Under the pieces are notes generated by a model, which was not told the origin of the DNA, did no database searches, and was given only the letters and a program-made list of their open reading frames with translations. The translations under genes were made by a program, and so were the position numbers. From an uncultured Actinomycetes bacterium (lineage in GTDB: Bacteria > Actinomycetota > Actinomycetes > S36-B12 > UBA5976): DNA of 14,914 nt. Of the stretch, positions 1 to 8,072 are shown one piece after another. Where the stretch lies: positions 1 through 14,914 of the forward strand of contig CAJBBC010000008.1 of assembly GCA_903951185.1 (NCBI GenBank), given 5' to 3'. Positions within the stretch are counted from its first letter, which is position 1. Every line of letters starts with the position of its first letter.

Positions 1-1344
1 ACCAATTGGCAACGACATACCAGGTAAGCCAGCAAGGTTAACTGGAATGGTAGCGATGTCATTTAAATACATTGCTAACGGATCATCTAATTTTTCGCCG
101 ATTTTAAAAGCTGTGGTTGGCGCAGTTGGTGAGATTAGTACATCTACCTTGGTGAAAGCTGCTTCGAAATCGCGGGCGATTAAAGTACGAATTTTTTGGG
201 CCTGACCGTAGTAAGCATCGTAGTAACCAGCCGAAAGCGCGTAAGTGCCAAGAATTATTCGGCGAATAACTTCATCACCAAAACCGGCTGCTCGAGTTTC
301 GCTCATAACTTGTTCTACCGATTTAGAACCATCATCGCCCACGCGCAAACCAAATCGAATTCCATCAAACTTCGCTAAATTGCTGGAACATTCACTTGGC
401 AGAATTAAGTAGTAAGCCGCAAGTGCATACGGGAAGTTTGGACAAGACACTTCAACAACTTCTGCGCCTAAACTTTCAATTATCGCAACTGTCTCATCGA
501 ATCGAGTTTGCACTCCAGTTTGATAACCTTCGCCACCAAGTTCTTTTACTACGCCAATGCGCATACCTTTAATGTCACCGCGCTTAGCAGCTTGGACAAC
601 TGCCGGAACTGGTTTATTTATTGAAGTTGAATCTTTAGGGTCATAACCGGCAATAACACTATGTAGTAATGCAGTATCTAATACTGTACGCGCACATGGT
701 CCAGCTTGATCAAGGGAAGATGCGAGTGCCACTAAACCATAGCGACTAACCCCACCGTAAGTTGGTTTCACTCCGACTGTTCCAGTTACTGCTGCTGGTT
801 GACGAATTGATCCACCAGTATCAGTTCCGATTGCTAACGGCGCTTCGAATGCGGCGATACAAGCAGAAGAACCACCGCCAGAACCACCAGGGATTCGTTC
901 TAAATCCCAAGGATTATGTGTTGGACCATAAGCCGAATGTTCCGTTGATGAACCCATGGCGAATTCATCCATATTTGTTTTGCCAAGGATTGGAATCCCG
1001 GCATTTCTTAAGTTAGTTACTAAAGTTGCGTCATACGGGGGGATCCAACCCGCTAAAATTTTTGAACCACAGGTTGTCGGTAATCCTTTACTCGCGACCA
1101 CGTCTTTTAAGCCAAGTGGGACGCCAGCAAGTACTGACTGCACTTCACCAGCTGCAATAGATTTATCAACTGCACTTGCGGCAGCTAATGCTCCAGCACT
1201 ATCTATATGTAGAAAAGCGTGTACTGCACCATCAACTTTTTCGATGCGATCCAGATGAGCTTGAGTAACTTCGACAGAAGAGACTTCGCGCGTCGAGATT
1301 TTTTCGGCAAGCTGGGCCGCAGTTAAATGAATTAATTCAGACAT
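1..1344 (-). CDS. gatA: Asp-tRNA(Asn)/Glu-tRNA(Gln) amidotransferase subunit A, C-terminus cut by window edge
   Basis: GatA is the amidase subunit of GatCAB: it releases ammonia from glutamine, which is used to convert misacylated Glu-tRNA(Gln) or Asp-tRNA(Asn) to the correct aminoacyl-tRNA in the cytoplasm. The sequence shows the amidase-signature catalytic triad at the usual spacing: Lys80 (in GVPLGLKD), cis-Ser155 (in the PGGSGGGSS loop) and nucleophile Ser179 (in GTDTGGSIRQPA). The frame is open for 448 codons down to base 1. Full-length relatives are about 480-500 residues, so only some tens of C-terminal residues are missing. The ATG at 1342-1344 lies 2 bases after the gatC stop, so the two are probably translationally coupled. 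No stop, frameshift or missing catalytic residue is seen. gatB is expected beyond the left edge. Confidence 0.97.
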   Translation of the reverse strand, partial: MSELIHLTAAQLAEKISTREVSSVEVTQAHLDRIEKVDGAVHAFLHIDSAGALAAASAVDKSIAAGEVQSVLAGVPLGLKDVVASKGLPTTCGSKILAGWIPPYDATLVTNLRNAGIPILGKTNMDEFAMGSSTEHSAYGPTHNPWDLERIPGGSGGGSSACIAAFEAPLAIGTDTGGSIRQPAAVTGTVGVKPTYGGVSRYGLVALASSLDQAGPCARTVLDTALLHSVIAGYDPKDSTSINKPVPAVVQAAKRGDIKGMRIGVVKELGGEGYQTGVQTRFDETVAIIESLGAEVVEVSCPNFPYALAAYYLILPSECSSNLAKFDGIRFGLRVGDDGSKSVEQVMSETRAAGFGDEVIRRIILGTYALSAGYYDAYYGQAQKIRTLIARDFEAAFTKVDVLISPTAPTTAFKIGEKLDDPLAMYLNDIATIPVNLAGLPGMSLPIG

Positions 1345-1346
1345 TC

Positions 1347-1643
1347 TTATTCCTCATCCAAAATTCTTGGGACTCGGAAACGTTCATCTTCAACAGCCGG
1401 CGCACCAGCAACAGCTTGACCTGGCGCAAGTGAAACACCAGGGATATCTTCACGAAAAACATTTGTCAATGGAACCGGGTGACTCATAGCCGGCACATCA
1501 TCTGTTGCGACTTTTGAAACTTGGGCGACTGCGCTCAAGATTGCATCAAGTTGATTGGCATAATGTGAAAGTTGATCGGTCGGAATATCTATACGAGCAA
1601 GTCGAGCTAAATGAGCAACATCTTCTTGAGAAATTCCGGACAT
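1347..1643 (-). CDS. gatC: Asp-tRNA(Asn)/Glu-tRNA(Gln) amidotransferase subunit C
   Basis: This is the small GatCAB subunit that wraps around and stabilises the GatA-GatB interface. At 98 residues it has the usual family length (about 95-105). Visible hallmarks are the N-terminal helix with HLARLARI (residues 11-18) and the C-terminal FRVPRIL segment (88-94). The ATG at 1641-1643 is preceded by a weak AGG. The gene follows ligA by 55 bases and precedes gatA by 2 bases. The ligA-gatC-gatA order matches the arrangement recalled from mycobacteria, apart from some genes lying between ligA and gatC there. Nothing is odd in the protein itself. Confidence 0.97.
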   Translation of the reverse strand: MSGISQEDVAHLARLARIDIPTDQLSHYANQLDAILSAVAQVSKVATDDVPAMSHPVPLTNVFREDIPGVSLAPGQAVAGAPAVEDERFRVPRILDEE

Positions 1644-1655
1644 AACCTAATTCTA

Positions 1656-1692
1656 TTGGCTGAATTGTTTAGCCAAAATTTCGATAATTGGC
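1656..1692 (-). other. three-segment inverted repeat in the ligA-gatC gap
   Basis: The 55-base gap holds a 6-bp hairpin (TTGGCT at 1656-1661 with AGCCAA at 1671-1676, 9-base loop). A further TTGGC at 1688-1692 is also complementary to GCC AA at 1672-1676. In the minus-strand transcript the middle segment could pair with either neighbour. There is no U-run, so it is not a standard intrinsic terminator. It may be a weak processing or coupling element, or chance. Confidence 0.25.
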
Positions 1693-1698
1693 GACTAA

Positions 1699-3861
1699 TT
1701 AAGAAAAATACTTCTGCCGAACTGCGGCTGGACCTTGCGTTATAAGTAACTCAAATCCAGCTTCATCTAATATCGGTCGGCCCAGTTCTTCTGCTTTTTT
1801 GGCTTTTGACCCCGCCCCTGGCCCGATTACAACAAAATCCGTGTTTTTTGAAACTGAACTAACGGCTTTACCGCCCCGAGAGGTGATCGCTTCTTCGGCA
1901 GCGTCACGGCCATACTTTTCCAATGTGCCGGTAACCACAATATTTAAACCTTCGAGGATCTGCGGACCACTCTGAGTTTTTTGCTCAGTTAACTGCACTC
2001 CAGATTTTTTCCACTTATCGACAACTTCGACGTGCCACGGTTCACTGAACCATTCAACAATTGAAACTGCAATTGTTTGTCCAATTCCATCTACTTGGGC
2101 AATATCCTCAACTTTTGCTTTAGCTAGATCTTCAATAGCTGAAAATTCTTTTGTGATTGCTTGGGCGGTAGTGCTGCCAATATGTCTGATTGAAAGGGCT
2201 GACAAAATTCGCCAGAGTGGCTTAGTTTTCGCCAGCTCAATCTGCGCCAATAAAAGTTTCCCATTTTCGGCAAATTCCCGATCCGAACCCCGCACGAAAA
2301 AATCACTTGACTTTAGCTTTTCTTCGGTTAAATCAAAAATGTCGCCTTCATCTGAAATGACTTTATCTTCGAGTAGCGCTCGTGCGGCTTTTTCGCCTAA
2401 CCCTTCGATATCTAAAACGCTACGAGAGCCTAAATGCTCAAGTCGCCCACGAAGTTGAGCGGGACAAGATCGCGAATTTGGACATCTTATGTCTACATCA
2501 CTTTCTTTTTCACGAGCTAGTTCACTTCCACATTCGGGACATTTCTTTGGCATTTTGAATTCTTTTTCGTTACCACTTCGAAGTTCTACAACCGGTCCGA
2601 GTATTTCTGGAATTACATCTCCGGCTTTACGCAAGAAAACAACGTCGCCAATTAAAACACCTTTACGTTTAACTTCAGCCGGGTTATGCAATGTTGCAAA
2701 AGAAACTGTTGACCCAGCAACTAGAACTGGTTCAACTTCAGCACGTGGAGTCACCCGGCCAGTTCGGCCTACTTGTACGCCAATACCAAGTAATTTGGTC
2801 CGAACCACAGTCGGTGGATATTTATATGCAACGGCCCACCGAGGAGCTCTGGCGGTAAATCCCAATTCTGTTTGTTCGTTTAAACTGTCAACTTTTATTA
2901 CGACACCGTCAATATCGTGTTCAATCTCATGGCGTTGCTCACCAAACTTCTTGATGTAAGCCCGAACTTCTTTTGCGGACTTAACTACACTCACTCTCGG
3001 CGAGGTTGGTAACCCCCAGTTTTTAAGAATTTCATATGCATGTGACTGAGCAGTTAATTCAATCCCGTCATGAGTACCAATTCCATGAACTATTAAGTCC
3101 AGTCGATTTAATGCTGATTTTGCTCGATCAAGTTCATCTGTGTATTTACCAAGGGAGGCTATTTGTTTGCTGTCTGCAGATTTCCCAGCTGCTCTTTTTT
3201 CGGCATCCACCACTGCTTCAATTCGGCGATCTATTCGTTGACGTAACGTTCCAGCCGCTGCATTTCGTGGGTTTGCAAAAGCTGTTCGACCAGTGGCAGT
3301 GACTTCTAAGTTGATTTGATCAAATTCTTCCAGCGTAAAAAACACTTCGCCACGCACTTCAAGTAATTGCGGTATTTTTACACCTTTAACAGATTTCAAT
3401 TCCCTTGGAATACATTTCATATATTCCACATTTGCTGTTACGTTCTCGCCTACTGCACCACTTCCTCGTGTGGCAAGTGTTTCGAGTTTTCCATTTCGAT
3501 AAACCGCATTTATGGCTAAACCATCGATTTTTAATTCACATAAGAAATCATGGTCGCCTACCCGATTGAACCAAGCATCAAGTTCAGCGTCGTCAAAAAC
3601 ATTATCAAGGGACCACATTCTGGTTGGATGTGTAAATTCAGTGAAGCCATCACTAGCTTGTCCGCCAACAGTTTGGGTTGGTGAATCACCAGATATAAGT
3701 TCAGGATATATATTTTCTAGTTCAACTAATTCGTTAAAAGCTTTGTCATATTCATCATCTGAAATAGTTGGCTTATCATTTTGGTAATAATCAGTTCTGG
3801 CTTGCTCAATTAAAGTTACTAACTCATCGCGTTTTGCGTGAATATCTTTAGGTAAAGCCAC
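1699..3861 (-). CDS. ligA: NAD-dependent DNA ligase LigA
   Basis: LigA seals 5'-phosphate/3'-hydroxyl nicks during replication and repair, using NAD+ to adenylate an active-site lysine. Domains in order: an N-terminal Ia region and nucleotidyltransferase domain with SLDN (84-87), KIDG with catalytic Lys111, and DGVVIK (318-323); an OB fold with the GRTGRVTPRA stretch (366-375); a Cys4 zinc finger (Cys441, Cys444, Cys460, Cys466); helix-hairpin-helix repeats (about 480-600); and a BRCT domain (about 633-710). The length of 720 exceeds the usual 670-690. The excess is mainly a charged, helix-prone insertion at about 211-252, between the AAAGTLRQ motif and the LDLIVHGIG strand. The start is GTG at 3859-3861, 2 bases after the mnmA stop, with only a weak Shine-Dalgarno match, so coupling to mnmA is likely. 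All catalytic and metal residues are present. Confidence 0.98.
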   Translation of the reverse strand: MALPKDIHAKRDELVTLIEQARTDYYQNDKPTISDDEYDKAFNELVELENIYPELISGDSPTQTVGGQASDGFTEFTHPTRMWSLDNVFDDAELDAWFNRVGDHDFLCELKIDGLAINAVYRNGKLETLATRGSGAVGENVTANVEYMKCIPRELKSVKGVKIPQLLEVRGEVFFTLEEFDQINLEVTATGRTAFANPRNAAAGTLRQRIDRRIEAVVDAEKRAAGKSADSKQIASLGKYTDELDRAKSALNRLDLIVHGIGTHDGIELTAQSHAYEILKNWGLPTSPRVSVVKSAKEVRAYIKKFGEQRHEIEHDIDGVVIKVDSLNEQTELGFTARAPRWAVAYKYPPTVVRTKLLGIGVQVGRTGRVTPRAEVEPVLVAGSTVSFATLHNPAEVKRKGVLIGDVVFLRKAGDVIPEILGPVVELRSGNEKEFKMPKKCPECGSELAREKESDVDIRCPNSRSCPAQLRGRLEHLGSRSVLDIEGLGEKAARALLEDKVISDEGDIFDLTEEKLKSSDFFVRGSDREFAENGKLLLAQIELAKTKPLWRILSALSIRHIGSTTAQAITKEFSAIEDLAKAKVEDIAQVDGIGQTIAVSIVEWFSEPWHVEVVDKWKKSGVQLTEQKTQSGPQILEGLNIVVTGTLEKYGRDAAEEAITSRGGKAVSSVSKNTDFVVIGPGAGSKAKKAEELGRPILDEAGFELLITQGPAAVRQKYFS

Positions 3862-3863
3862 GG

Positions 3864-4988
3864 TTAATTAGTTCCAACAAGTCGGTTGGCGTTAGTTTGA
3901 TCAGCATCCGAAATTCGTCGAGTTCGGCTAATTGTGCCCGAACCTATTACTCGAGATCCTTCGTACAAAACAGCAGCTTGGCCACTTGCTACACCACGTG
4001 CCATTGCATCCATTTCAACGCGGAAACCCTCTGGGGTATTGAAAGCTACTGCTGAGATTTCCTCACCATGGGCTCGGAATTGCACCCCAACTTTCATCCC
4101 ATCAACTAATTGTGGACCAGCCCAACTAGGTCGAATCGCTTCAATCACATTGATATCCAATAAAGTTGGCGGGCCAACCATAACTTTATTATTTGGCACA
4201 TCCACATCAACTACGTAACGTCTGGCGCCATCTGGGGCTGGACGTCCTAAAGCTAATCCTCGACGCTGTCCGACTGTGTAAGCATGAGCACCTTCATGTT
4301 TACCGACAACGTCGCCGCTAACTGCATCAATAACTTCACCAGGTTTTTCACCTATTCGTCGAGACAACCAACCTGCGGTATCACCATCAGGAATAAAGCA
4401 AATGTCATGACTGTCTGGTTTTTGGGCAACTAAAATTCCGCGACGCTCAGCTTCTTTGCGCACTTCATCTTTTGTCGTGTCACCTAGCGGGAAAAGTGAA
4501 TGCGATATTTGTTCATGAGTTAAAACACCTAATACATATGACTGATCTTTAGACATATCAACGGCGCGATGAAGTTCCTTGCCAACCGGGCCATCTGCAA
4601 TTTGTGCATAGTGTCCAGTTACAACTGCATCAAAGCCAAGTGCCATTCCACGATCTAAAACAGCTTGAAACTTAATCCGCTCATTACAACGTAAACATGG
4701 GTTTGGAGTTCGGCCTGCTGCATACTCGCTAATGAAGTCGTCGATAACTGCTTCTTGAAACTCTGCAGATAAATCCCAAACATAAAATGGTGCACCCAGC
4801 ATGTCTGCGGCCCTAAAAGCATCGTTAGCATCTTCGATGGTGCAACAACCCCGTGCACCGGTGCGAAGTGATTCACGGTTACGCGAAAGTGCTAAATGCA
4901 CAGCAGTAACTTCGTGACCGGCATCGACGGCTCTGGCTGCAGCTACTGCTGAATCAACTCCACCTGAAAGTGCGGCTAGTACGCGCAT
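3864..4988 (-). CDS. mnmA: tRNA-specific 2-thiouridylase MnmA
   Basis: MnmA adenylates U34 of the Lys, Glu and Gln tRNAs and transfers persulfide sulfur to make 2-thiouridine. The PP-loop motif SGGVDS is at residues 8-13. The catalytic cysteines are Cys98 (in TPNPCLRC, with Cys101 alongside) and Cys197 (in DSHDICF), at the family spacing. VTGHYA (123-128) and SKDQSYVL (146-153) are also typical. Its 374 residues fit the family. The ATG at 4986-4988 shares one base with the upstream desulfurase stop (TAATG), a strong sign of translational coupling. The desulfurase encoded immediately upstream is the obvious sulfur donor. A Cys-Cys pair at 48-49 is not part of the known catalytic set. Confidence 0.97.
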   Translation of the reverse strand: MRVLAALSGGVDSAVAAARAVDAGHEVTAVHLALSRNRESLRTGARGCCTIEDANDAFRAADMLGAPFYVWDLSAEFQEAVIDDFISEYAAGRTPNPCLRCNERIKFQAVLDRGMALGFDAVVTGHYAQIADGPVGKELHRAVDMSKDQSYVLGVLTHEQISHSLFPLGDTTKDEVRKEAERRGILVAQKPDSHDICFIPDGDTAGWLSRRIGEKPGEVIDAVSGDVVGKHEGAHAYTVGQRRGLALGRPAPDGARRYVVDVDVPNNKVMVGPPTLLDINVIEAIRPSWAGPQLVDGMKVGVQFRAHGEEISAVAFNTPEGFRVEMDAMARGVASGQAAVLYEGSRVIGSGTISRTRRISDADQTNANRLVGTN

Positions 4989-6178
4989 TACTTTTCTCCA
5001 ACTGAAGCTAAAGTTTTCGGCACACCAGCACGTTTTGCTCGCTCAATTGCCCCAGGTAATTCCTTAATTAAAGCAGTTACGTCCTGCTCCGTGCTGTTAT
5101 GGCCAAGCGTGAAGCGAAGTGTGCATCTCGCGGAATCTTCATCAGCTCCCATAGCTAAAAGCACATGTGACGGCTGAGGAACACCTGCACTGCAAGCAGA
5201 GCCAACTGAACATTCAACACCTTGGGCATCTAGCAACATTAATAGTGAGTCACCTAAACAGCCTGGAAAAGTAAAGTGTGCATTATTTGCTAACCGAGAA
5301 GTAAGTTCGCCATTGTAAATGGCATCAGGTACAGCAGATTTAACTTGTGCCACTAAGTCATCACGTAATTTAGATATTTTCTTTACTTGTAGCTCACGTT
5401 GTGCGACAGAAATTTCTAAAGCTTTAGCAAAGGCAACTATTGCTGGTACATCTAATGTTCCAGAGCGCACATCACGCTCTTGGCCACCGCCATGAATTAG
5501 CGGCGTGACCGAGCAATCCCGGCTCATAATAATTGCGCCTACTCCATGCGGGCCGCCAACTTTATGTCCAGAAACTGACAGAGCACAAGTGCCTAGTTTT
5601 TCAAAATTAATTTCTAACCACAATGGTGCTTGAACTGCATCTGTGTGAAATCTAATCCCGGTGCCACGAATTACATCAACTAGTGCAGCAATGTCATTTA
5701 CTGTACCGACTTCATTATTTGCCAACATAATGCTGACCACTGCCACTGAATCGAAGTCTCCATTAATCACTTGCGCTAATGCAGCCGGCGTAACTAGCCC
5801 AGTATTTGTTACTGGCACGTAATTTAATTCAAATCCTTCAGATTCATTTAGCCAATGAGCGGGATCAAGAATTGCATGATGTTCAACACTGCTAATAATG
5901 ATTCGGTTTCGCTTTGGATTATTCTTGCGTTGATCCCAGGCAATGCCCTTAAGTGCAATATTGTTTGATTCAGTTCCGCCAGATGTAAAAACTACTTCGG
6001 CAGGCCGAGCGCCAAGCACCGCTGCAACTTGTTCCCTAGCTTCTTCAACTAAGCGACGCGCGCGACGACCAGAAGAATGTAAAGACGATGGGTTACCAGC
6101 ATCAGTAAGCATTTTTGTCATCAGTGCAGCAACTTCCGAATACATCGGAGTAGTGGCAGCGTGGTCTAAGTAAGGCAC
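4988..6178 (-). CDS. iscS: cysteine desulfurase (IscS/NifS class)
   Basis: This PLP enzyme converts cysteine to alanine and carries the sulfur as a cysteine persulfide. Next to mnmA its likely main client is tRNA thiolation, although Fe-S assembly is possible. Visible elements are the N-terminal LDHAATTP (residues 4-11), SGGTESNN (66-73), VEHHAIL with His100/His101 (99-105), HTDAVQ with the pyridine-nitrogen Asp180 (178-183), PLP lysine Lys206 (in SGHKVGGPHG), and persulfide Cys329 (in GSACSAG). A second cysteine, Cys323, lies six residues before it. The length of 396 is normal. The start is GTG at 6176-6178; the nearest Shine-Dalgarno-like AGG lies about 12 bases upstream, inside a 16-bp palindrome. 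No IscU or SufU scaffold gene adjoins it, so assignment between IscS and the mycobacterial-type IscS-like group rests on context. Confidence 0.95.
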   Translation of the reverse strand: MPYLDHAATTPMYSEVAALMTKMLTDAGNPSSLHSSGRRARRLVEEAREQVAAVLGARPAEVVFTSGGTESNNIALKGIAWDQRKNNPKRNRIIISSVEHHAILDPAHWLNESEGFELNYVPVTNTGLVTPAALAQVINGDFDSVAVVSIMLANNEVGTVNDIAALVDVIRGTGIRFHTDAVQAPLWLEINFEKLGTCALSVSGHKVGGPHGVGAIIMSRDCSVTPLIHGGGQERDVRSGTLDVPAIVAFAKALEISVAQRELQVKKISKLRDDLVAQVKSAVPDAIYNGELTSRLANNAHFTFPGCLGDSLLMLLDAQGVECSVGSACSAGVPQPSHVLLAMGADEDSARCTLRFTLGHNSTEQDVTALIKELPGAIERAKRAGVPKTLASVGEK

Positions 6179-6188
6179 CGCTTAATTC

Positions 6189-6204
6189 TACCTATTAATA
6201 GGTA
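6189..6204. promoter_or_regulatory. perfect 16-bp palindrome before the cysteine desulfurase
   Basis: TACCTATTAATAGGTA is an exact dyad in the 45-base gap between etfA and the desulfurase start, centred about 18 bases upstream of the GTG. As DNA it could be an operator. As RNA it folds into a 6-bp stem with a UUAA loop, and one arm contains the only AGG near the start codon. Function is inferred from position only. Confidence 0.45.
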
Positions 6205-6223
6205 TTACTACGCTTTGCAGATT

Positions 6224-7171
6224 TTACTTACGGGCCTTAATTCGTGCGGTTAAATCAGGCAGTACTTCATTTAAGTCGCCCACTACCCCAAAGTCAGCCA
6301 GGTCAAAAATTGGCGCTTCAGGATCTTTATTAACCACCACCACAGTTTTAGAAGTTTGCATACCTGCGCGGTGCTGGATAGCACCTGAGATACCACTAGC
6401 TAAATAAAGTTGCGGCGATACAGTTTTTCCTGTCTGGCCGACTTGGAATTGATGTGGGTACCAACCCGCATCTGTCGCAGCTCGTGATGCACCAACCGCA
6501 GCACCCAATAAATCAGCAAGTGGCTCAATTAAGTTTTTGAAGCCATCTTCACTAGCAACACCTCGACCACCAGAAACAACGATTGCAGCTTCAGAAAGGT
6601 CTGGGCGTCCACTCTTTGCCACAGCCACTCGATTTGTGACTGAGGTAGAACCGCTTTCATGGGTAACTGCGAGCGCAATAACTTCAGCCGTTGCGCCACC
6701 AGTAACTGGAGCGATTGAATTAGGGCGAACCGTAATAATTGGCGTTCCAGTAGTTACTTTAGAAGTAACGATTGTGGCGCCACCAAAAATATTTTGAGTA
6801 ACTGATAAATCCGCAGAAATATCTGAAGCATCTGTGATCACCCCAGAATTACAAGTTAGCGCTAGCCGTCCAGCTACTTCTTTGCTATCAGCTGAAGAAG
6901 GTACTAAAACAGCAACTGGCTTTAATTCGTTAATAACTGAAGTTAAAGCAGTCACTGTTGGTACCACAATTTGATTTACGTAGATTTCATTTGAATCTAC
7001 ATAAACTTTTTTAGCACCGTGCTCACCCAGTAAACCGCTAGTTGAATCAGCGCCAGGACCAAGTACAACTGCAACTGGAGAGCCAACTTTAGCTGCCATT
7101 GCCAGTAGTTCGAGTGAAACTTTTTTTACTTCGCCTTTAGTTTGTTCAATAAGAACTAATACATCTGACAT
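6224..7171 (-). CDS. etfA: electron transfer flavoprotein alpha subunit
   Basis: EtfA carries the FAD of the heterodimeric ETF, which accepts electrons from acyl-CoA and other dehydrogenases and passes them to the respiratory chain. The C-terminal FAD domain is clear: GGRGV (201-205), ASRAATDAGW (228-237), QVGQTGKTVSP (243-253), SGISGAIQH (259-267) and NKDPEAPIF (281-289). The N-terminal half is the less conserved ETF alpha/beta fold. The length of 315 is normal. The ATG at 7169-7171 has a good AGGGG ribosome site that overlaps the etfB stop codon (gap 8 bases), so the pair is coupled. No acyl-CoA dehydrogenase or ETF:quinone oxidoreductase gene is present in the window; its partners lie elsewhere. 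Confidence 0.96.
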   Translation of the reverse strand: MSDVLVLIEQTKGEVKKVSLELLAMAAKVGSPVAVVLGPGADSTSGLLGEHGAKKVYVDSNEIYVNQIVVPTVTALTSVINELKPVAVLVPSSADSKEVAGRLALTCNSGVITDASDISADLSVTQNIFGGATIVTSKVTTGTPIITVRPNSIAPVTGGATAEVIALAVTHESGSTSVTNRVAVAKSGRPDLSEAAIVVSGGRGVASEDGFKNLIEPLADLLGAAVGASRAATDAGWYPHQFQVGQTGKTVSPQLYLASGISGAIQHRAGMQTSKTVVVVNKDPEAPIFDLADFGVVGDLNEVLPDLTARIKARK

Positions 7172-7179
7172 GGGATCCC

Positions 7180-7959
7180 CTAAATGAACTTCGCTGTAAC
7201 GAGGAATTCTTCAAGTTGAGCGGCACCATTTCCGTCATCAACTACTTTTGTACCCGCAGGCTTTGCTGGTCGATCAGCGAATGCCGAAACTGCACTCCAA
7301 GCATTAGCTTGCCCAACAGAACTTGCGGCAACTCCCAAATCAGCAAGCGAAAGCGTTTCCAATGGCGCTTTTTTGGCTGCCATAATATTTTTGAACGATG
7401 GGTATCTTGGTTCATTTATTTTTTCAACAACTGAAACAACGGCTGGCAGCGAAGATTTAACTTCGTCGTATCCAGTTTCAGTCTGTCGCTGAATAGTCAA
7501 AGCACCTGCGGAAACTTCCACTTTTTTAGCAAATGTCATTTGTGGCAAATTAAGTCGGGCTGCCACCATCGCTGGCACAACACTCATCCGCGCATCAGTT
7601 GATTCACTACCAAAAATAATCAAATCAAAATCGCGATTTTTTAAAGCTTCACTAATCACTAGAGAAGTTGCAACGGCGTCGGAGCCATGTATTGCATCAT
7701 CAACTATGTGGATTCCGGCATGAGCACCCATAGAAATTGCTTTTCGAATACTGTCAGCTGCTTCTACTGGGCCAACTGAAAGGATTGTTACTTCGCCCTC
7801 GCCTGCTTCAACAATTTTTAGCGCCTCTTCAACTGCGTATTCATCAAGTTCGTTAACTACGCGATCGGCAGCAGCTCGATCTAAAGTGTTGTCGGCTGCG
7901 GTTAGTTTCTTTTCGGCCCAACTATCTGGCACCTGTTTAATGCAGACACAAATTTTCAA
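7180..7959 (-). CDS. etfB: electron transfer flavoprotein beta subunit
   Basis: EtfB is the second ETF subunit; in characterised ETFs it binds AMP and contacts the partner dehydrogenases. The N-terminus KICVCIKQVPDSW, the GSESTDARM stretch and the INEPRYPSFKNIMAAKK block with the following LSLADLGV are typical of the subunit. I chose the TTG at 7957-7959. It has a GGGAG ribosome site 8 bases upstream and gives an N-terminus (MKICVCIKQVPD) that matches the family. An in-frame ATG at 7972-7974 would add five residues (MGVTA) but has no ribosome site. Upstream lies a 98-base spacer full of inverted repeats, which suggests this gene begins its own regulated transcript with etfA. Confidence 0.95.
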   Translation of the reverse strand: MKICVCIKQVPDSWAEKKLTAADNTLDRAAADRVVNELDEYAVEEALKIVEAGEGEVTILSVGPVEAADSIRKAISMGAHAGIHIVDDAIHGSDAVATSLVISEALKNRDFDLIIFGSESTDARMSVVPAMVAARLNLPQMTFAKKVEVSAGALTIQRQTETGYDEVKSSLPAVVSVVEKINEPRYPSFKNIMAAKKAPLETLSLADLGVAASSVGQANAWSAVSAFADRPAKPAGTKVVDDGNGAAQLEEFLVTAKFI

Positions 7960-7979
7960 GGCGGTAACTCCCATCGATT

Positions 7980-8027
7980 CAGGTTTATCTCAAGCAGAAC
8001 CAGTCTGGCTGGTTCGCCGATAACCTG
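7980..8027 (-). promoter_or_regulatory. two-stem RNA hairpin in the etfB leader
   Basis: An outer stem pairs 7980-7989 (CAGGTTTATC) with 8019-8027 (GATAACCTG), nine pairs with one bulged base. It encloses an inner perfect 7-bp stem, GAACCAG (7997-8003) with CTGGTTC (8009-8015). In the minus-strand transcript this ends a few bases before the etfB ribosome site. There is no U-run, so it is not a plain terminator. A translational control element, an mRNA-stability hairpin or a DNA operator are possible; the pairing is seen, the role is inferred. Confidence 0.45.
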
Positions 8028-8029
8028 CG

Positions 8030-8057
8030 TTATTCAAATTGTATCCAATCTGAATAA
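8030..8057. promoter_or_regulatory. 28-bp near-palindrome upstream of etfB
   Basis: TTATTCA (8030-8036) pairs with TGAATAA (8051-8057), and ATTG (8038-8041) with CAAT (8046-8049), with one mismatched position and a 4-base centre. The length and near-symmetry resemble an operator for a dimeric repressor, and a TACAAT sequence on the minus strand inside it could be a -10 element. No regulator gene is nearby to confirm this. Confidence 0.4.
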
Positions 8058-8072
8058 GGCGCGAGCACGGGA

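Noticed and set aside
762..1258. Two plus-strand open frames (762-1016 and 956-1258)
   Set aside because: Both are antisense to the catalytic part of gatA, which is clearly the real gene, and they look like no known protein.
2489..2959. 156-codon open frame on the plus strand
   Set aside because: It lies wholly antisense to the zinc-finger/OB-fold part of ligA, has Ser/Thr/Pro-rich composition typical of a reverse-strand shadow, and shows no recognisable domain.
7172..7179. GGGATCCC palindrome between etfB and etfA
   Set aside because: Eight bases are easily explained by the ribosome site of etfA; there is no need for a regulatory role.
7997..8015. Intrinsic terminator for the hydratase gene
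   Set aside because: The 7-bp stem has no following T-run on either strand, so it is better treated as part of the leader structure.
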